This document shows positions 1 through 7,099 of a DNA stretch of 64,000 nt, in pieces. Numbering within the stretch: position 1 is the stretch's first letter; each line of letters starts with the position of its first letter. The translations under genes were made by a program, and so were the position numbers. Under the pieces are notes generated by a model, which had not been told where the DNA came from, searched no databases, and worked only from the letters and a program-made list of their open reading frames with translations. The DNA is from Amorphoplanes digitatis. GTDB taxonomy: Bacteria > Actinomycetota > Actinomycetes > Mycobacteriales > Micromonosporaceae. The stretch lies in assembly GCF_014205335.1 (NCBI RefSeq), contig NZ_JACHNH010000001.1:310001-374000 (forward strand), given 5' to 3'.

Positions 1-1
1 G

Positions 2-769
2 ATCGGCGTGAGCGTCGACGGGCGACCGGAGGACCACGACCTGCACCGCAGGTTCCGCAGCGGCCGGGGCAGCCACGCGGCCGTCGACCGGGCGCTGGGG
101 CTGCTGGGCAGCGCGCGGTTCCGCTCGTCCTTCGCGGGCCTGCTGTGCACCGTGAACCCGGCGGCGGATCCGGTAGCGACCTACACCGGGCTGCTCGAAC
201 ACGACCCGCCCGCCATCGATTTCCTGCTGCCGCACGCAAATTGGGCGATGCCACCGTCGAGGTCGCCGGGACAGGCCACCCCGCACGGCGACTGGCTCGC
301 CCAGGTCTTCGACCGCTGGTACGGCGCACCCCGCCAGGAGACCCGGGTCCGGCTCTTCGAGGAGATCATGAGCCTCCTGCTCGGCGGATCCAGCCGGTCC
401 GATCAGGTCGGTCTGAGCCCGGTGGCCGTGGCGGTGATCGAATCGGACGGCGCGATAGAACAGGTCGACTCGCTCAAGAGCGCCTACTCGGGTGCGTGCG
501 ACACCGGCCTCAACGTGCTGACGGACCCGTTCGACGCCGCCCTCGACCATCCGGGCTTCGTGGCACGCCAGATCGGCCTCGCCGCACTGAGCGACGAGTG
601 CGCCGCCTGCCCGATCCACCGGATCTGCGGCGGCGGGCACTACGCACACCGCTACCGACCAGGCGAAGGCTTCCGCAATCCAACCGTCTACTGCGCCGAC
701 ATGCGAGTCCTGATCGGCCGCATCCGCCACCGCCTCTCCACCGACCTGGACCCAATGGCCAGCCGATAA
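2..769 (+). CDS. FxsB-type radical SAM/SPASM cyclophane peptide maturase, C-terminal part (5' end outside window)
   Basis: The reading frame is already open at base 2 and begins with IGVSVDG, the internal (V/I)GVSxDG strand of radical SAM/SPASM maturases, so the N-terminal half with the CxxxCxxC cluster lies before the window. The C-terminal part carries a SPASM-type cysteine set: CAACPIHRICGGG followed by NPTVYCADM. That pattern, and the text resembling FLLPHANW, match my memory of the FxsB family, which crosslinks side chains in a short FxsA precursor (three-residue cyclophane). FxsA and other Fxs partners would be expected upstream, out of view. The family call is from motif recall; the substrate is unknown. 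A GC-rich tandem repeat follows the stop. Confidence 0.75.
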   Translation: MGVSVDGRPEDHDLHRRFRSGRGSHAAVDRALGLLGSARFRSSFAGLLCTVNPAADPVATYTGLLEHDPPAIDFLLPHANWAMPPSRSPGQATPHGDWLAQVFDRWYGAPRQETRVRLFEEIMSLLLGGSSRSDQVGLSPVAVAVIESDGAIEQVDSLKSAYSGACDTGLNVLTDPFDAALDHPGFVARQIGLAALSDECAACPIHRICGGGHYAHRYRPGEGFRNPTVYCADMRVLIGRIRHRLSTDLDPMASR

Positions 770-774
770 CTGCG

Positions 775-1215
775 CACCCGCACCGCGCAGGCCGGCTCAC
801 GCTGCACCCGCGCAGGCCGGCTCACGCTGCACCCGCGCAGGCCGGCTCACGCTGCACCCGCGCAGGCCCGCTCACACCGGGCCGGGCGGGTCTGCTCACG
901 CTGGGCCGCGCAGGCCCGCTCACGCTGCACCCGCGCGGGTCCGCCCTCGCCGGGCCGGGCGGGTCTGCTCACGCTGGGCCGGGCAGGCCCGCTCACGCTG
1001 CACCCGCGCGGGTCCGCCCTCGCCGGGCCGGGGAGGTCCGCCCTCGCTGGGCCGGGCAGGCCCGCTCACGCTGCACCCGCGCGGGTCCGCCCACGCCGGG
1101 CCGAGGAGGTCCGCCCTCGCAGGGCCGGGCAGGCCGCTCACGTTGCACCCGGGGCGGGTCCGCCCACGCCGTGCCGCGCGGGTCCAGGCGTGCCGCGCCG
1201 CGCAGGTTCGGGCGG
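775..1215. repeat. degenerate GC-rich tandem repeat array, about 25-bp unit
   Basis: After the stop of the maturase gene the sequence holds near-identical copies of a 25-bp unit that begins GCTCACGCTGCACCCGCGCA. Three clean copies lie at about 800-875, followed by increasingly degenerate versions (GGGCCGGGCGGGTCTGCTCACGC and relatives) up to about 1215. Long open frames on both strands across this stretch are byproducts of the repeat's composition. No gene is supported here. The array fills the gap between the maturase gene and the convergent radical SAM gene. Confidence 0.85.
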
Positions 1216-1231
1216 GCGCGGCTGGCGGGCG

Positions 1232-3217
1232 CTAAAGGAGGGTCAGCTGCTTGGGCTCGAAGCTTTGGCCGGTGGTGCGTTCCGGCGTGCCGTCGGTCGC
1301 GGGGGTGTCCGGGTGGCCCGCCGCCGTGGGCCCGTTGACGCGCGCGGTGCGTGCCTCGCCGTCCGCCGCCGGATGGAGTCGGTGACGCCGGGCCGCCATC
1401 CGCACCCGGGCGCCGATCTCTTGCTGGAGCTTCTGCGGCAGGTAGGAGCCGTCCCGATACAGCTCCCGGTAGCGGGCGGCCAGCTCGGGATGGTCCCGGG
1501 TCAGCCAGGCCGCATACCACTCGCGCGCTCCGGTGCGCAGGTGCAGCGGCAGGGGCGTCACGCTTACCGCGCCCGCCGCCGCGACGGCGGCGACGGTCTC
1601 CTCGATGGACTCGTCGGAGTCGGTCAGGCCCGGGAGGATCGGCGCCATCAGGACGCTGACGGGGAAGCCGGCGTCCGTCAGCCGGCGGACCACGTCCAGG
1701 CGCCGCCGCGGGCTCGGCGCGCCCTGCTCGACGGCGCGCCACATCCGCTCGTCGACGAAGCCGATCGACATCGACAGGCTCACGTCCGTCACCGACGCGG
1801 CCTGCCTCAGCAGGTCCAGATCCCGAAGGAGCAGCGTGCCCTTGGTCAGGATCGAGAAGGGATTGGCGAAGTCGCGGAGCGCCGTCAGGATCCGCGGCAT
1901 CAGCCGGTAGCGGCCCTCCGCGCGCTGGTAGACGTCGACGTTCGTGCCGATCGCTATCGCGTCGCCCCGCCATCTCGGTGCCGCGAGCTCCCGGCGGATC
2001 AGGTCGGCCGCGTTCACCTTGACGATCACCTTGGAGTCGAAGTCGTGGCCGGCGTCGAGGTCGAGGTAGGTGTGCGTGTTGCGGGCGAAGCAGTTGTGGC
2101 TCACCACGCCGTCGGCGACGAAGTCGCCGGTGCCGGTCGCGATGTCGTAGAGCGGGAGGGTCAGGCCCAGGTCCTCGATGTCGGCGACGGTCAGCTGGGC
2201 CTCGCCGCGGACGCCGACGCCCGAGGCGTCCAGGGGCGCGTCGCTGACCCCGGTCAGGTGCCGGAACCGGAGCGCCGCCCACAGGTCGCGGGCGATCTCG
2301 ACGGAGTGGACCCCGCCCAGCTGGGCGTGCGGCGGGCGGCGGCTGGGCAGGCCCAGGTGGGTGAGCGCGTCCGTGATGCGGTCGAGGAAGCCCGGGTCGC
2401 GGCTGGTGAAGACGATGGCCAGGCGGTCCGCGTGCCCCGTCGAGCCGAACGCGCCGGCCAGGAAGCCGCGGTACCAGCTGCCCGTGGGCTCCTGCGGCCA
2501 GCGGAGCGCCACGTGCATCGGGATGTCCTCGAGGTAGGCGTCCGCACGGATCCAGGCGTCGCCCTCGCGGGACCCGGCGAGGTTGCCCGCGTCGCCGCGG
2601 ACCAGGCCGCACAGGTATCCGGTGCGGTAGTCGGGTGACTCCTTCGGCGCGTCGGCGAAGCGGCCGACGCCGGCCATCCGGTCGCCGACCGCGAGGGCCG
2701 GCAGCCCGGGCTCCTCCGGGCTGATGTGCCGCCAGCCGCGGTCGGTAAGGAAGCGGTGTGCGCCGCTACCGACCAGGCGGGTGCCGTCCGCCAGGGTGAC
2801 CCGGTAGGCGGGCTTAGACGTGGCCCAGTGGTCGAGCACCGTGGTCGGCACGTAGCGCCGGTGCGGCCCGGCGCCCATCGTGCCGAGCACCGCGTCGCCG
2901 ATCCGCAGCTGCGAGAGCGGGCGGGTCGAGCCGTCGGCCATCAGGACCGGGGTGTCCCCGCTCAGGCAGTAGGAGCAGGCGTGCGAGCAGCCCCGGTAGG
3001 GATTGATCGTCCACTGGAACGGCACCCGCGACTCGCCGGGCACCCGGTTGATCAGGGACTTGGCGCGGATCTCGTAGAAGGTCATGCCCGCGAAGCCCGG
3101 CGTGTCGAACGTGCGGACGGTCGCTCCGGGCAGCGCCAGCGGCAGGGGTGGGGCCGCCGGCGCTGCGTTCAGGAGCGAGCCGTCGTCGGTGGAGGCCGAC
3201 AGGTGTGACCATCGCAT
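1232..3217 (-). CDS. Rv2578c-family radical SAM protein interrupted by an intein
   Basis: The 661-residue precursor starts MRWSHL. The ATG at 3217 was preferred over an upstream in-frame start because Rv2578c relatives begin MRW and because a LexA-like box sits just upstream. The extein has the radical SAM context NPYRGCSHACSYC and continues NTHTYLDLDAG, VKVNAA, GTNVDVYQ and SILTKGT, typical of the spore-photoproduct-lyase-like Rv2578c family. The third cluster cysteine is replaced by an intein of 292 residues (residues 84-375). Precise splicing would rebuild CxxxCxxC followed by FARNTH and give a protein of about 369 residues. The enzyme probably binds a 4Fe-4S cluster and cleaves SAM; its substrate is unknown. 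NCBI, as I recall, uses the name intein-containing Rv2578c family radical SAM protein, so the arrangement recurs. Confidence 0.9.
   Translation of the reverse strand: MRWSHLSASTDDGSLLNAAPAAPPLPLALPGATVRTFDTPGFAGMTFYEIRAKSLINRVPGESRVPFQWTINPYRGCSHACSYCLSGDTPVLMADGSTRPLSQLRIGDAVLGTMGAGPHRRYVPTTVLDHWATSKPAYRVTLADGTRLVGSGAHRFLTDRGWRHISPEEPGLPALAVGDRMAGVGRFADAPKESPDYRTGYLCGLVRGDAGNLAGSREGDAWIRADAYLEDIPMHVALRWPQEPTGSWYRGFLAGAFGSTGHADRLAIVFTSRDPGFLDRITDALTHLGLPSRRPPHAQLGGVHSVEIARDLWAALRFRHLTGVSDAPLDASGVGVRGEAQLTVADIEDLGLTLPLYDIATGTGDFVADGVVSHNCFARNTHTYLDLDAGHDFDSKVIVKVNAADLIRRELAAPRWRGDAIAIGTNVDVYQRAEGRYRLMPRILTALRDFANPFSILTKGTLLLRDLDLLRQAASVTDVSLSMSIGFVDERMWRAVEQGAPSPRRRLDVVRRLTDAGFPVSVLMAPILPGLTDSDESIEETVAAVAAAGAVSVTPLPLHLRTGAREWYAAWLTRDHPELAARYRELYRDGSYLPQKLQQEIGARVRMAARRHRLHPAADGEARTARVNGPTAAGHPDTPATDGTPERTTGQSFEPKQLTLL
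2093..2968 (-). other. intein coding segment (292 residues) inside the radical SAM gene
   Basis: The intein begins with Cys (CLSGDTPVLMADG, block A) at 2968 and ends VVSHN at 2093, followed by +1 Cys (CFARN), which is the third Fe-S ligand of the host protein. Block B appears as GSGAHRFLT, and block F as YDIATGTGDFVADGVVSHN. Between them lies a degenerate LAGLIDADG-like pair: GYLCGLVRGDA at about 2588-2620 keeps the acidic residue, while GFLAGAFGSTG at about 2435-2467 has lost it. The splice ends (C1, terminal His-Asn, Cys+1) are intact, so splicing looks possible; homing cleavage looks unlikely. Confidence 0.92.
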
Positions 3218-3226
3218 GGCGAAGAT

Positions 3227-3242
3227 TCGAACACATGTTCTA
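3227..3242 (-). promoter_or_regulatory. LexA (SOS box)-like operator before the radical SAM gene
   Basis: The 16-mer TCGAACACATGTTCTA matches the actinobacterial SOS consensus TCGAAC-N4-GTTCGA at 11 of 12 fixed positions. It ends 9 bases upstream of the ATG at 3217, where LexA would block transcription or initiation. I recall Rv2578c being listed among LexA-associated genes in M. tuberculosis, which would fit. The match is seen in the sequence; regulation is inferred. Confidence 0.7.
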
Positions 3243-3282
3243 TCGACTGTCCACCCGGTACTCCGGGAACCCACCAAAAGGG

Positions 3283-3312
3283 AGCGCCGCGGACCGGCCG
3301 GTCCGCGGCGCT
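3283..3312 (-). terminator. perfect 30-bp GC palindrome, terminator of the thioredoxin gene
   Basis: AGCGCCGCGGACC and its exact reverse complement abut around a GGCC centre, giving a perfect 30-bp palindrome 20 bases past the thioredoxin stop. Read on the minus strand it is followed by CCCTTTTGG, a short U-rich tract. It separates thioredoxin from the downstream SOS-box promoter of the radical SAM gene. Confidence 0.7.
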
Positions 3313-3332
3313 GCCGGCACGGGTGCCGGTGA

Positions 3333-3689
3333 TTACTTTGCGGCGAGCTGCTTGCGCACGTCGTCCATGTCCAGCTTCTCGACCTGGTCGATCAGGGACT
3401 CGAGCGCCGACTCGGGGAGGGCGCCGGGCTGCGAGAAGACGATGACGCCGTCGCGCACTGCCATGATCGTGGGGATCGAGCTGATCTGGAACTTCGCCGC
3501 GAGCTCCTGCTGGGCCTCGGTGTCGACCTTGCCGAAGGTGATCTCGGTGTGCTTCTCCGAGGACCGCTCGTACGTCGGCGCGAAGCGGACGCAGGGCCCG
3601 CACCAGCTGGCCCAGAAGTCGACAAGGACGATGCCGTCCTTGCCGGTCACCTCGTCGAAGTTCTCTGCGGTCAGCGCGACAGTCGCCAT
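3333..3689 (-). CDS. trx: thioredoxin
   Basis: The product is 118 residues, normal for a cytoplasmic thioredoxin. It reduces protein disulfides using the pair in WASWCGPC (residues about 25-32), and it keeps the cis-Pro in SSIPTIM and the FGKVDTEAQ strand. The ATG at 3689 was chosen because it is preceded by GGACGGAGAG as ribosome binding site and matches family length; a longer frame extends 50 residues upstream but has no thioredoxin character. The gene is single, ending in a strong palindromic terminator. A long AT-rich regulatory gap lies upstream. Confidence 0.93.
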   Translation of the reverse strand: MATVALTAENFDEVTGKDGIVLVDFWASWCGPCVRFAPTYERSSEKHTEITFGKVDTEAQQELAAKFQISSIPTIMAVRDGVIVFSQPGALPESALESLIDQVEKLDMDDVRKQLAAK

Positions 3690-3855
3690 GATCTCTCCGT
3701 CCACGGGAAGAAGGCCACGGGAAAGGCCTACATGCGGTCCAAACCCATCGTCCACCCCGATGATTCCCGTGCCTGGTTCGGGTGACACGTGGCCTGCGGC
3801 ACCATTTCCGGCCCGGTGCGCTGACCTTGGGCGACCCATCGTAACTCAAAGTAGG

Positions 3856-3867
3856 GAGAGCGCTCTC
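3856..3867. promoter_or_regulatory. perfect palindrome GAGAGCGCTCTC, LacI-type operator candidate
   Basis: The 12-bp palindrome with a central CG resembles operators of LacI-family regulators (for example the GGGAGCGCTCCC class in Streptomyces). It lies about 165 bp upstream of thioredoxin and about 290 bp upstream of the methyltransferase gene. No LacI-family gene is in the window, so the partner is unknown. Confidence 0.35.
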
Positions 3868-3993
3868 AGAACCGGCGCGGCGCGTGCTGTCCAATTTGCG
3901 ACGGGTGCGGCCTTGGTGGGCGGTCTCGATGGCCCGGAGTGCCGTCAGATAACGAACAGGTCACCACTGAAGGTAATAGGTAACAAAGTTAAA

Positions 3994-4009
3994 TGTGACT
4001 TGAGTCACT
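3994..4009. promoter_or_regulatory. CRP/GlxR-like site TGTGA-N6-TCACT
   Basis: TGTGACTTGAGTCACT matches the CRP-family consensus TGTGA-N6-TCACA with one mismatch; its core is an inverted repeat GTGACT-TG-AGTCAC. It sits in the AT-rich part of the gap, 145 bp before the methyltransferase start. A chance match is possible. Confidence 0.35.
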
Positions 4010-4153
4010 GTTGAAAACCCTTCACATAGATACGCAGGGTAAGGCAGACTCTCTTCCAACAGAGCGTGGGCGGCGGGCGCCGGGGAGGGCCCCGCCGCTC
4101 ATTGCGTCTCCCCCCAGGTGCGGCCACAGGGCCCCTGGTTAGCCTCCTGGACC

Positions 4154-4804
4154 ATGGTCGTCGAAAACCCAGCCGCGATGGACGAGTCCGAGGTCGGTGT
4201 CGGTCCCTGGCCCGGCGAGTGGCCCGAGGGTGAGCACTACGACCCGGAGCTGCTGGCGCAGGGAGATCGGCGCAATGTCGTCGATCGTTACCGCTACTGG
4301 CGGCACGAGGCCGTGGTCGCCGATCTCGACAAGCGCCGGCACGGCTTCCACGTCGCCATCGAGAACTGGCAGCACGACTTCAACATCGGCGCCGTGGTCC
4401 GCAACGCCAACGCGTTCCTGGCCGCCGAGGTGCACATCATCGGGCTCCGGCGCTGGAACCGGCGCGGCGCGATGGTCACCGACCGGTACCAGCACGTGCG
4501 CCATCACCCGACGATCGAGGAGTTCACCGCCTGGGCGGCGGACGCCGGCCTGCCGATCGTCGGCATCGACAACCTGCCGGGGTCGCGGCCCATGGAAACG
4601 GTCACCCTTCCGCGTGACTGCGTGCTGATCTTCGGCCAGGAGGGCCCCGGGCTCTCCGCGGCCGCCCGCGCCGCGTGCGACGCGGTCTTCTCGATCGCCC
4701 AGTACGGGTCCACACGGTCGATCAACGCCGGAGTGGCCAGCGGGATCGCCATGCATGCCTGGATACGCGCACACGCGTCCCCGCCGCCGAGCGATGATCA
4801 CTGA
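4154..4804 (+). CDS. TrmH/SpoU-family RNA 2'-O-methyltransferase
   Basis: The product (216 residues from the ATG at 4154) methylates ribose 2'-OH groups of rRNA or tRNA with SAM through the SPOUT knot. The three SpoU motifs are visible in order: motif 1 FNIGAVVRNANAF, motif 2 LIFGQEGPGLS, and motif 3 SIAQYGSTRSINAGVASGIAMH. No L30e-like or tRNA-binding extension is present, so the target base cannot be named. Start choice is uncertain: an in-frame GTG at 4118 and an ATG at 4178 exist, and no clear Shine-Dalgarno precedes any of them. The gene is followed by a GC-rich repeat tract. Confidence 0.85.
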   Translation: MVVENPAAMDESEVGVGPWPGEWPEGEHYDPELLAQGDRRNVVDRYRYWRHEAVVADLDKRRHGFHVAIENWQHDFNIGAVVRNANAFLAAEVHIIGLRRWNRRGAMVTDRYQHVRHHPTIEEFTAWAADAGLPIVGIDNLPGSRPMETVTLPRDCVLIFGQEGPGLSAAARAACDAVFSIAQYGSTRSINAGVASGIAMHAWIRAHASPPPSDDH

Positions 4805-5174
4805 GCAGAGCAATCCAGCCTCGGGCCACAGCTCCCGGCGCGGCCTCGGGCCAGCCCCAGGACGGCCTCGGGCCAGCCCCGGACGGCCTGGGGACAGCCT
4901 CGGGCCACAGCTCCCGGCACGGCCTCGGGCCAGCCCCGGGTCAGCATCGGGGACGGCCTCGGGGCGGCCGTATCTGAGCCGTTGACCCCGTCGGCAGCTG
5001 CCGTCCGGGTCACGCTGAAGAGGGCTCATCGAGGCGCCTTTGACGTGGGCCGGGGCGGGCGGCTCGGACGCCGTCGGCCCGGGGCCGGGCCGAAGTTGCC
5101 CGGTGAGCTGCGCGAAGCGCTCGGGTTCTGTCGATTCGCTTGACGGGCGCCCTGCTGACCCGCACCGTTAGAGG
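4805..5174. repeat. 370-bp gap with degenerate repeat of about 20 bp
   Basis: From about 4815 to 4970 the unit GGCCTCGGGCCAGCCCCGGA and variants recur about seven times. The longer module CCTCGGGCCACAGCTCCCGGC occurs twice, 90 bp apart. The rest, to 5174, is GC-rich sequence without a supported gene. Open frames here are compositional. Confidence 0.75.
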
Positions 5175-5849
5175 GTGGGTGTCACGGTGAGTTGCCCCCG
5201 TTGTGCTGCGCAGGTCCGGCCGCCGGACCTGATGCACAGCGATTGGCGTTGCGACAACTGTGGCGAGGTCTCCCCGTTTCACGTCGCCGAGCACATCGGC
5301 CCAGACATAATCGAGAGCGTGCTGCGGCAGTCGGCGCCCACGGTCGACCACATGCCGCTCTGGTGCCCGTGGCCGCTGCCGCCGAGCTGGATGGTCACCG
5401 GGGTCGGCTGGGCCGGCGACGACCGCGACGGCGTGAAGGCGACCGCGCTGTCGTGCAGCGGCCCGGAGCCGCTCGGTGGCGGCCCGGCCGATCTGGTGCT
5501 GATCGCGGAGCGTCCGGGCGTCGGGCTCGGCACCCGCTTCGCCGGGATCACCGGCATCGACCCCGGCTACCTCATCGCCGAGGCCATGGGCGGCACGGGC
5601 GGACACTCCGGCCCGCACGCCAAGATCAAGGTAGGCGGACACCCCACTCCACTGTGGTGTGTCAAGTCCCCGGAAGATCGAAGTGCCTATGTGAGTGAAG
5701 CCAAAGGAATGTGGCTCTATGCGGTAGCGTGGCCCGCAAGCGCGGGCTACTTCCTCGCCGAGCATGTCGTCCTGCACGACCTGTCCGACGGGATCCCGTC
5801 CGAGCTCGTGTACGGAGCGCCGTCGCCCTACCTGCACGGCCGGGCCTGA
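5175..5849 (+). CDS. DUF6758-family protein with N-terminal zinc ribbon
   Basis: The 224-residue protein is soluble in appearance. It opens with a zinc-ribbon-like pair, CPRC (residue 7) and CDNC (residue 26). The middle carries PLWCPWPLPPSWMVTGVGWAGDD and CSGPEPLGGGPADLVLIAE, the conserved core of an actinobacterial family I recall as DUF6758. No enzymatic motif is apparent and the role is unknown. The GTG at 5175 is used; a second GTG at 5187 begins directly before SCPRC and is also possible. The gene stands alone, followed by a promoter-like region and a tiny membrane-protein gene. Confidence 0.8.
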   Translation: MGVTVSCPRCAAQVRPPDLMHSDWRCDNCGEVSPFHVAEHIGPDIIESVLRQSAPTVDHMPLWCPWPLPPSWMVTGVGWAGDDRDGVKATALSCSGPEPLGGGPADLVLIAERPGVGLGTRFAGITGIDPGYLIAEAMGGTGGHSGPHAKIKVGGHPTPLWCVKSPEDRSAYVSEAKGMWLYAVAWPASAGYFLAEHVVLHDLSDGIPSELVYGAPSPYLHGRA

Positions 5850-5979
5850 TCAGGATGGCCTGACCTGCGGGGACCGGTATCGGCTTTACGGCCACATTGT
5901 TCACACTGAGCCACGAAACTGATACCGTGAGTATTCCCGCGGCGATGACCGTCACCCGCAACGGAGGAGAAGGCCCGCC

Positions 5980-6138
5980 ATGATCAAGAAGGTCCTCACC
6001 TGGCTTGGCATCGCATTCTTGATCTTCTTCATTGCGTTCAACCCCAACTCGGCCGCTGCCGTGTTCGAGTCGCTGGGTAGCACCATCGGCGACATTGCCC
6101 GCGGTTTCGGAACGTTCTTCACCAACCTCGTCGCTTAA
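5980..6138 (+). CDS. small hydrophobic membrane protein, 52 residues
   Basis: An ATG at 5980 opens a 52-codon frame, stop TAA at 6136-6138, with a good ribosome binding site (GGAGGAGA at 5963-5970). The peptide starts MIKKVLTWLGIAFLIFFIAF, a single membrane helix (residues about 7-20), followed by NPNSAAAVFESLGSTIGDIA and an amphipathic FGTFFTNLVA tail. It lies 9 bp upstream of the PH-domain membrane protein and is probably cotranscribed. I recall similar tiny proteins next to PH-domain genes in other actinobacteria. Function unknown; the coding call rests on the ribosome binding site, composition and context. Confidence 0.75.
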   Translation: MIKKVLTWLGIAFLIFFIAFNPNSAAAVFESLGSTIGDIARGFGTFFTNLVA

Positions 6139-6147
6139 CATCACCTG

Positions 6148-7056
6148 ATGGGTCCTGGCGAGCCGCGGCAACCTGATGATGAGGGTGCGCGCCGCCCTCG
6201 GGACGACGACGAGAATTTCGGCTACGACGATCCGGCGTTTCGCGACGACGGTCCTGAGTATGTCCAGGGCTCGGCCACGCCCGGGCCCGGCTACTCGCCC
6301 GATGCCGGCTACGCCCCAGACGCCGGTTACTCGCCCGACGCCGCCTACTCGCCCAGTGCCGGCTACGGCGGCTACGGGACCGATCCGCGCGACGAGGACT
6401 ATCGCGACCCCGGCGAGTACGAGGCTCCCGTCTTCACCGCGGAGGAGCTTCAGGGCCTCGGCGGCGAGGGAGCCGGCGTCCCGGGTGGACCGCGCCGGGT
6501 GCTGCCGCTCGAGGACGAGCCGACCACCCTGGTCTCGCGCTACCTCTTCCCGACCGAGCGCTACCGCGGCGAGTGGAAGCGCCACTGGGTAAGCCTGTCG
6601 ACCCCGCTGCTGATCGGCGTCGGCGCCACCCTGCTGCTCGGCTACCTCGCGGGCTTCCTCACCCGGCAGAACGTCGACGGCATGGTCACCGTGGCCGTGC
6701 TGGTCTGGCTGGGCGTCATGGGCTGGGTCGCCTGGCGGATCGGCGACTGGTATTTCGACCGCTTCATCCTGACCAACAAGCGGGTCATGGTCGTCAACGG
6801 CATCGTCACCCGCAAGGTGGCCATGATGCCCCTGCTGCGGGTCACCGACATGAAGTACGAGCAGTCCGCGCTGGGCCGCATGCTGAGCTACGGCACGTTC
6901 GTGCTGGAGTCGGCCGGCCAGGACCAGGCGCTGCGCGAGGTCAAGTACCTGCCGAACCCGAACGAGCTGTACCTGCGGGTCGTCGAGGAGATGTACGAAC
7001 CGCAGGCCGTCGAGGCCCGGCTGGGCAAGGACGGTGACGCGGGCGACGACGCCTGA
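6148..7056 (+). CDS. bacterial PH-domain (bPH2/YdbS-like) membrane protein
   Basis: The 302-residue protein has an acidic, disordered N-terminus with a tyrosine-rich repeat (GYSPDAGYAPDAGYSPDAAY, residues about 48-67). Two membrane helices follow (about residues 150-170 and 175-197, TPLLIGVGATLLLGYL and VTVAVLVWLGVMGWVAW). The PH core follows: DWYFDRFILTNKRVMVVNGIV, then RKVAMMPLLRVTDMKYEQSA and YGTFVLESAGQDQALREVKYLPNP. It is predicted to be inner-membrane with the PH fold in the cytoplasm; the ligand is unknown. The start 9 bp after the small membrane-protein gene suggests one operon. The Tyr/Pro repeat is a low-complexity extension on an otherwise standard family. Confidence 0.85.
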   Translation: MGPGEPRQPDDEGARRPRDDDENFGYDDPAFRDDGPEYVQGSATPGPGYSPDAGYAPDAGYSPDAAYSPSAGYGGYGTDPRDEDYRDPGEYEAPVFTAEELQGLGGEGAGVPGGPRRVLPLEDEPTTLVSRYLFPTERYRGEWKRHWVSLSTPLLIGVGATLLLGYLAGFLTRQNVDGMVTVAVLVWLGVMGWVAWRIGDWYFDRFILTNKRVMVVNGIVTRKVAMMPLLRVTDMKYEQSALGRMLSYGTFVLESAGQDQALREVKYLPNPNELYLRVVEEMYEPQAVEARLGKDGDAGDDA

Positions 7057-7087
7057 CGTGCACAACGGGGTTGTCGCACGCACCCGG

Positions 7088-7099
7088 TAACGTCTGCGA
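7088..7099 (+). promoter_or_regulatory. -10 element giving a leaderless PHP transcript
   Basis: TAACGT at 7088-7093 is separated by 6 bases from the GTG at 7100, the spacing of actinobacterial TANNNT-N6-RTG leaderless promoters. No Shine-Dalgarno is present. This supports the GTG as the true start. Confidence 0.6.

Larger units (their letters stand above)
3690..4153. other. 464-bp divergent intergenic region with AT-rich core
   Basis: This gap between divergently transcribed thioredoxin and the SpoU methyltransferase gene holds no convincing gene. Its stretch from about 3940 to 4060 is clearly less GC-rich than the surroundings. It holds a GAGAGCGCTCTC palindrome, a CRP-like site (3994-4009), and a GC stem (GCGGCGGG at 4070-4077 with CCCGCCGC at 4091-4098) just before the methyltransferase gene. 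It may carry promoters for both genes or a small RNA; the sequence does not decide this. Confidence 0.5.

Noticed and set aside
145..1338. Long Arg/Pro-rich frame over the 775-1215 repeat
   Set aside because: It is antiphase to the maturase gene and then follows the repeat; translations are low complexity with no family or ribosome site.
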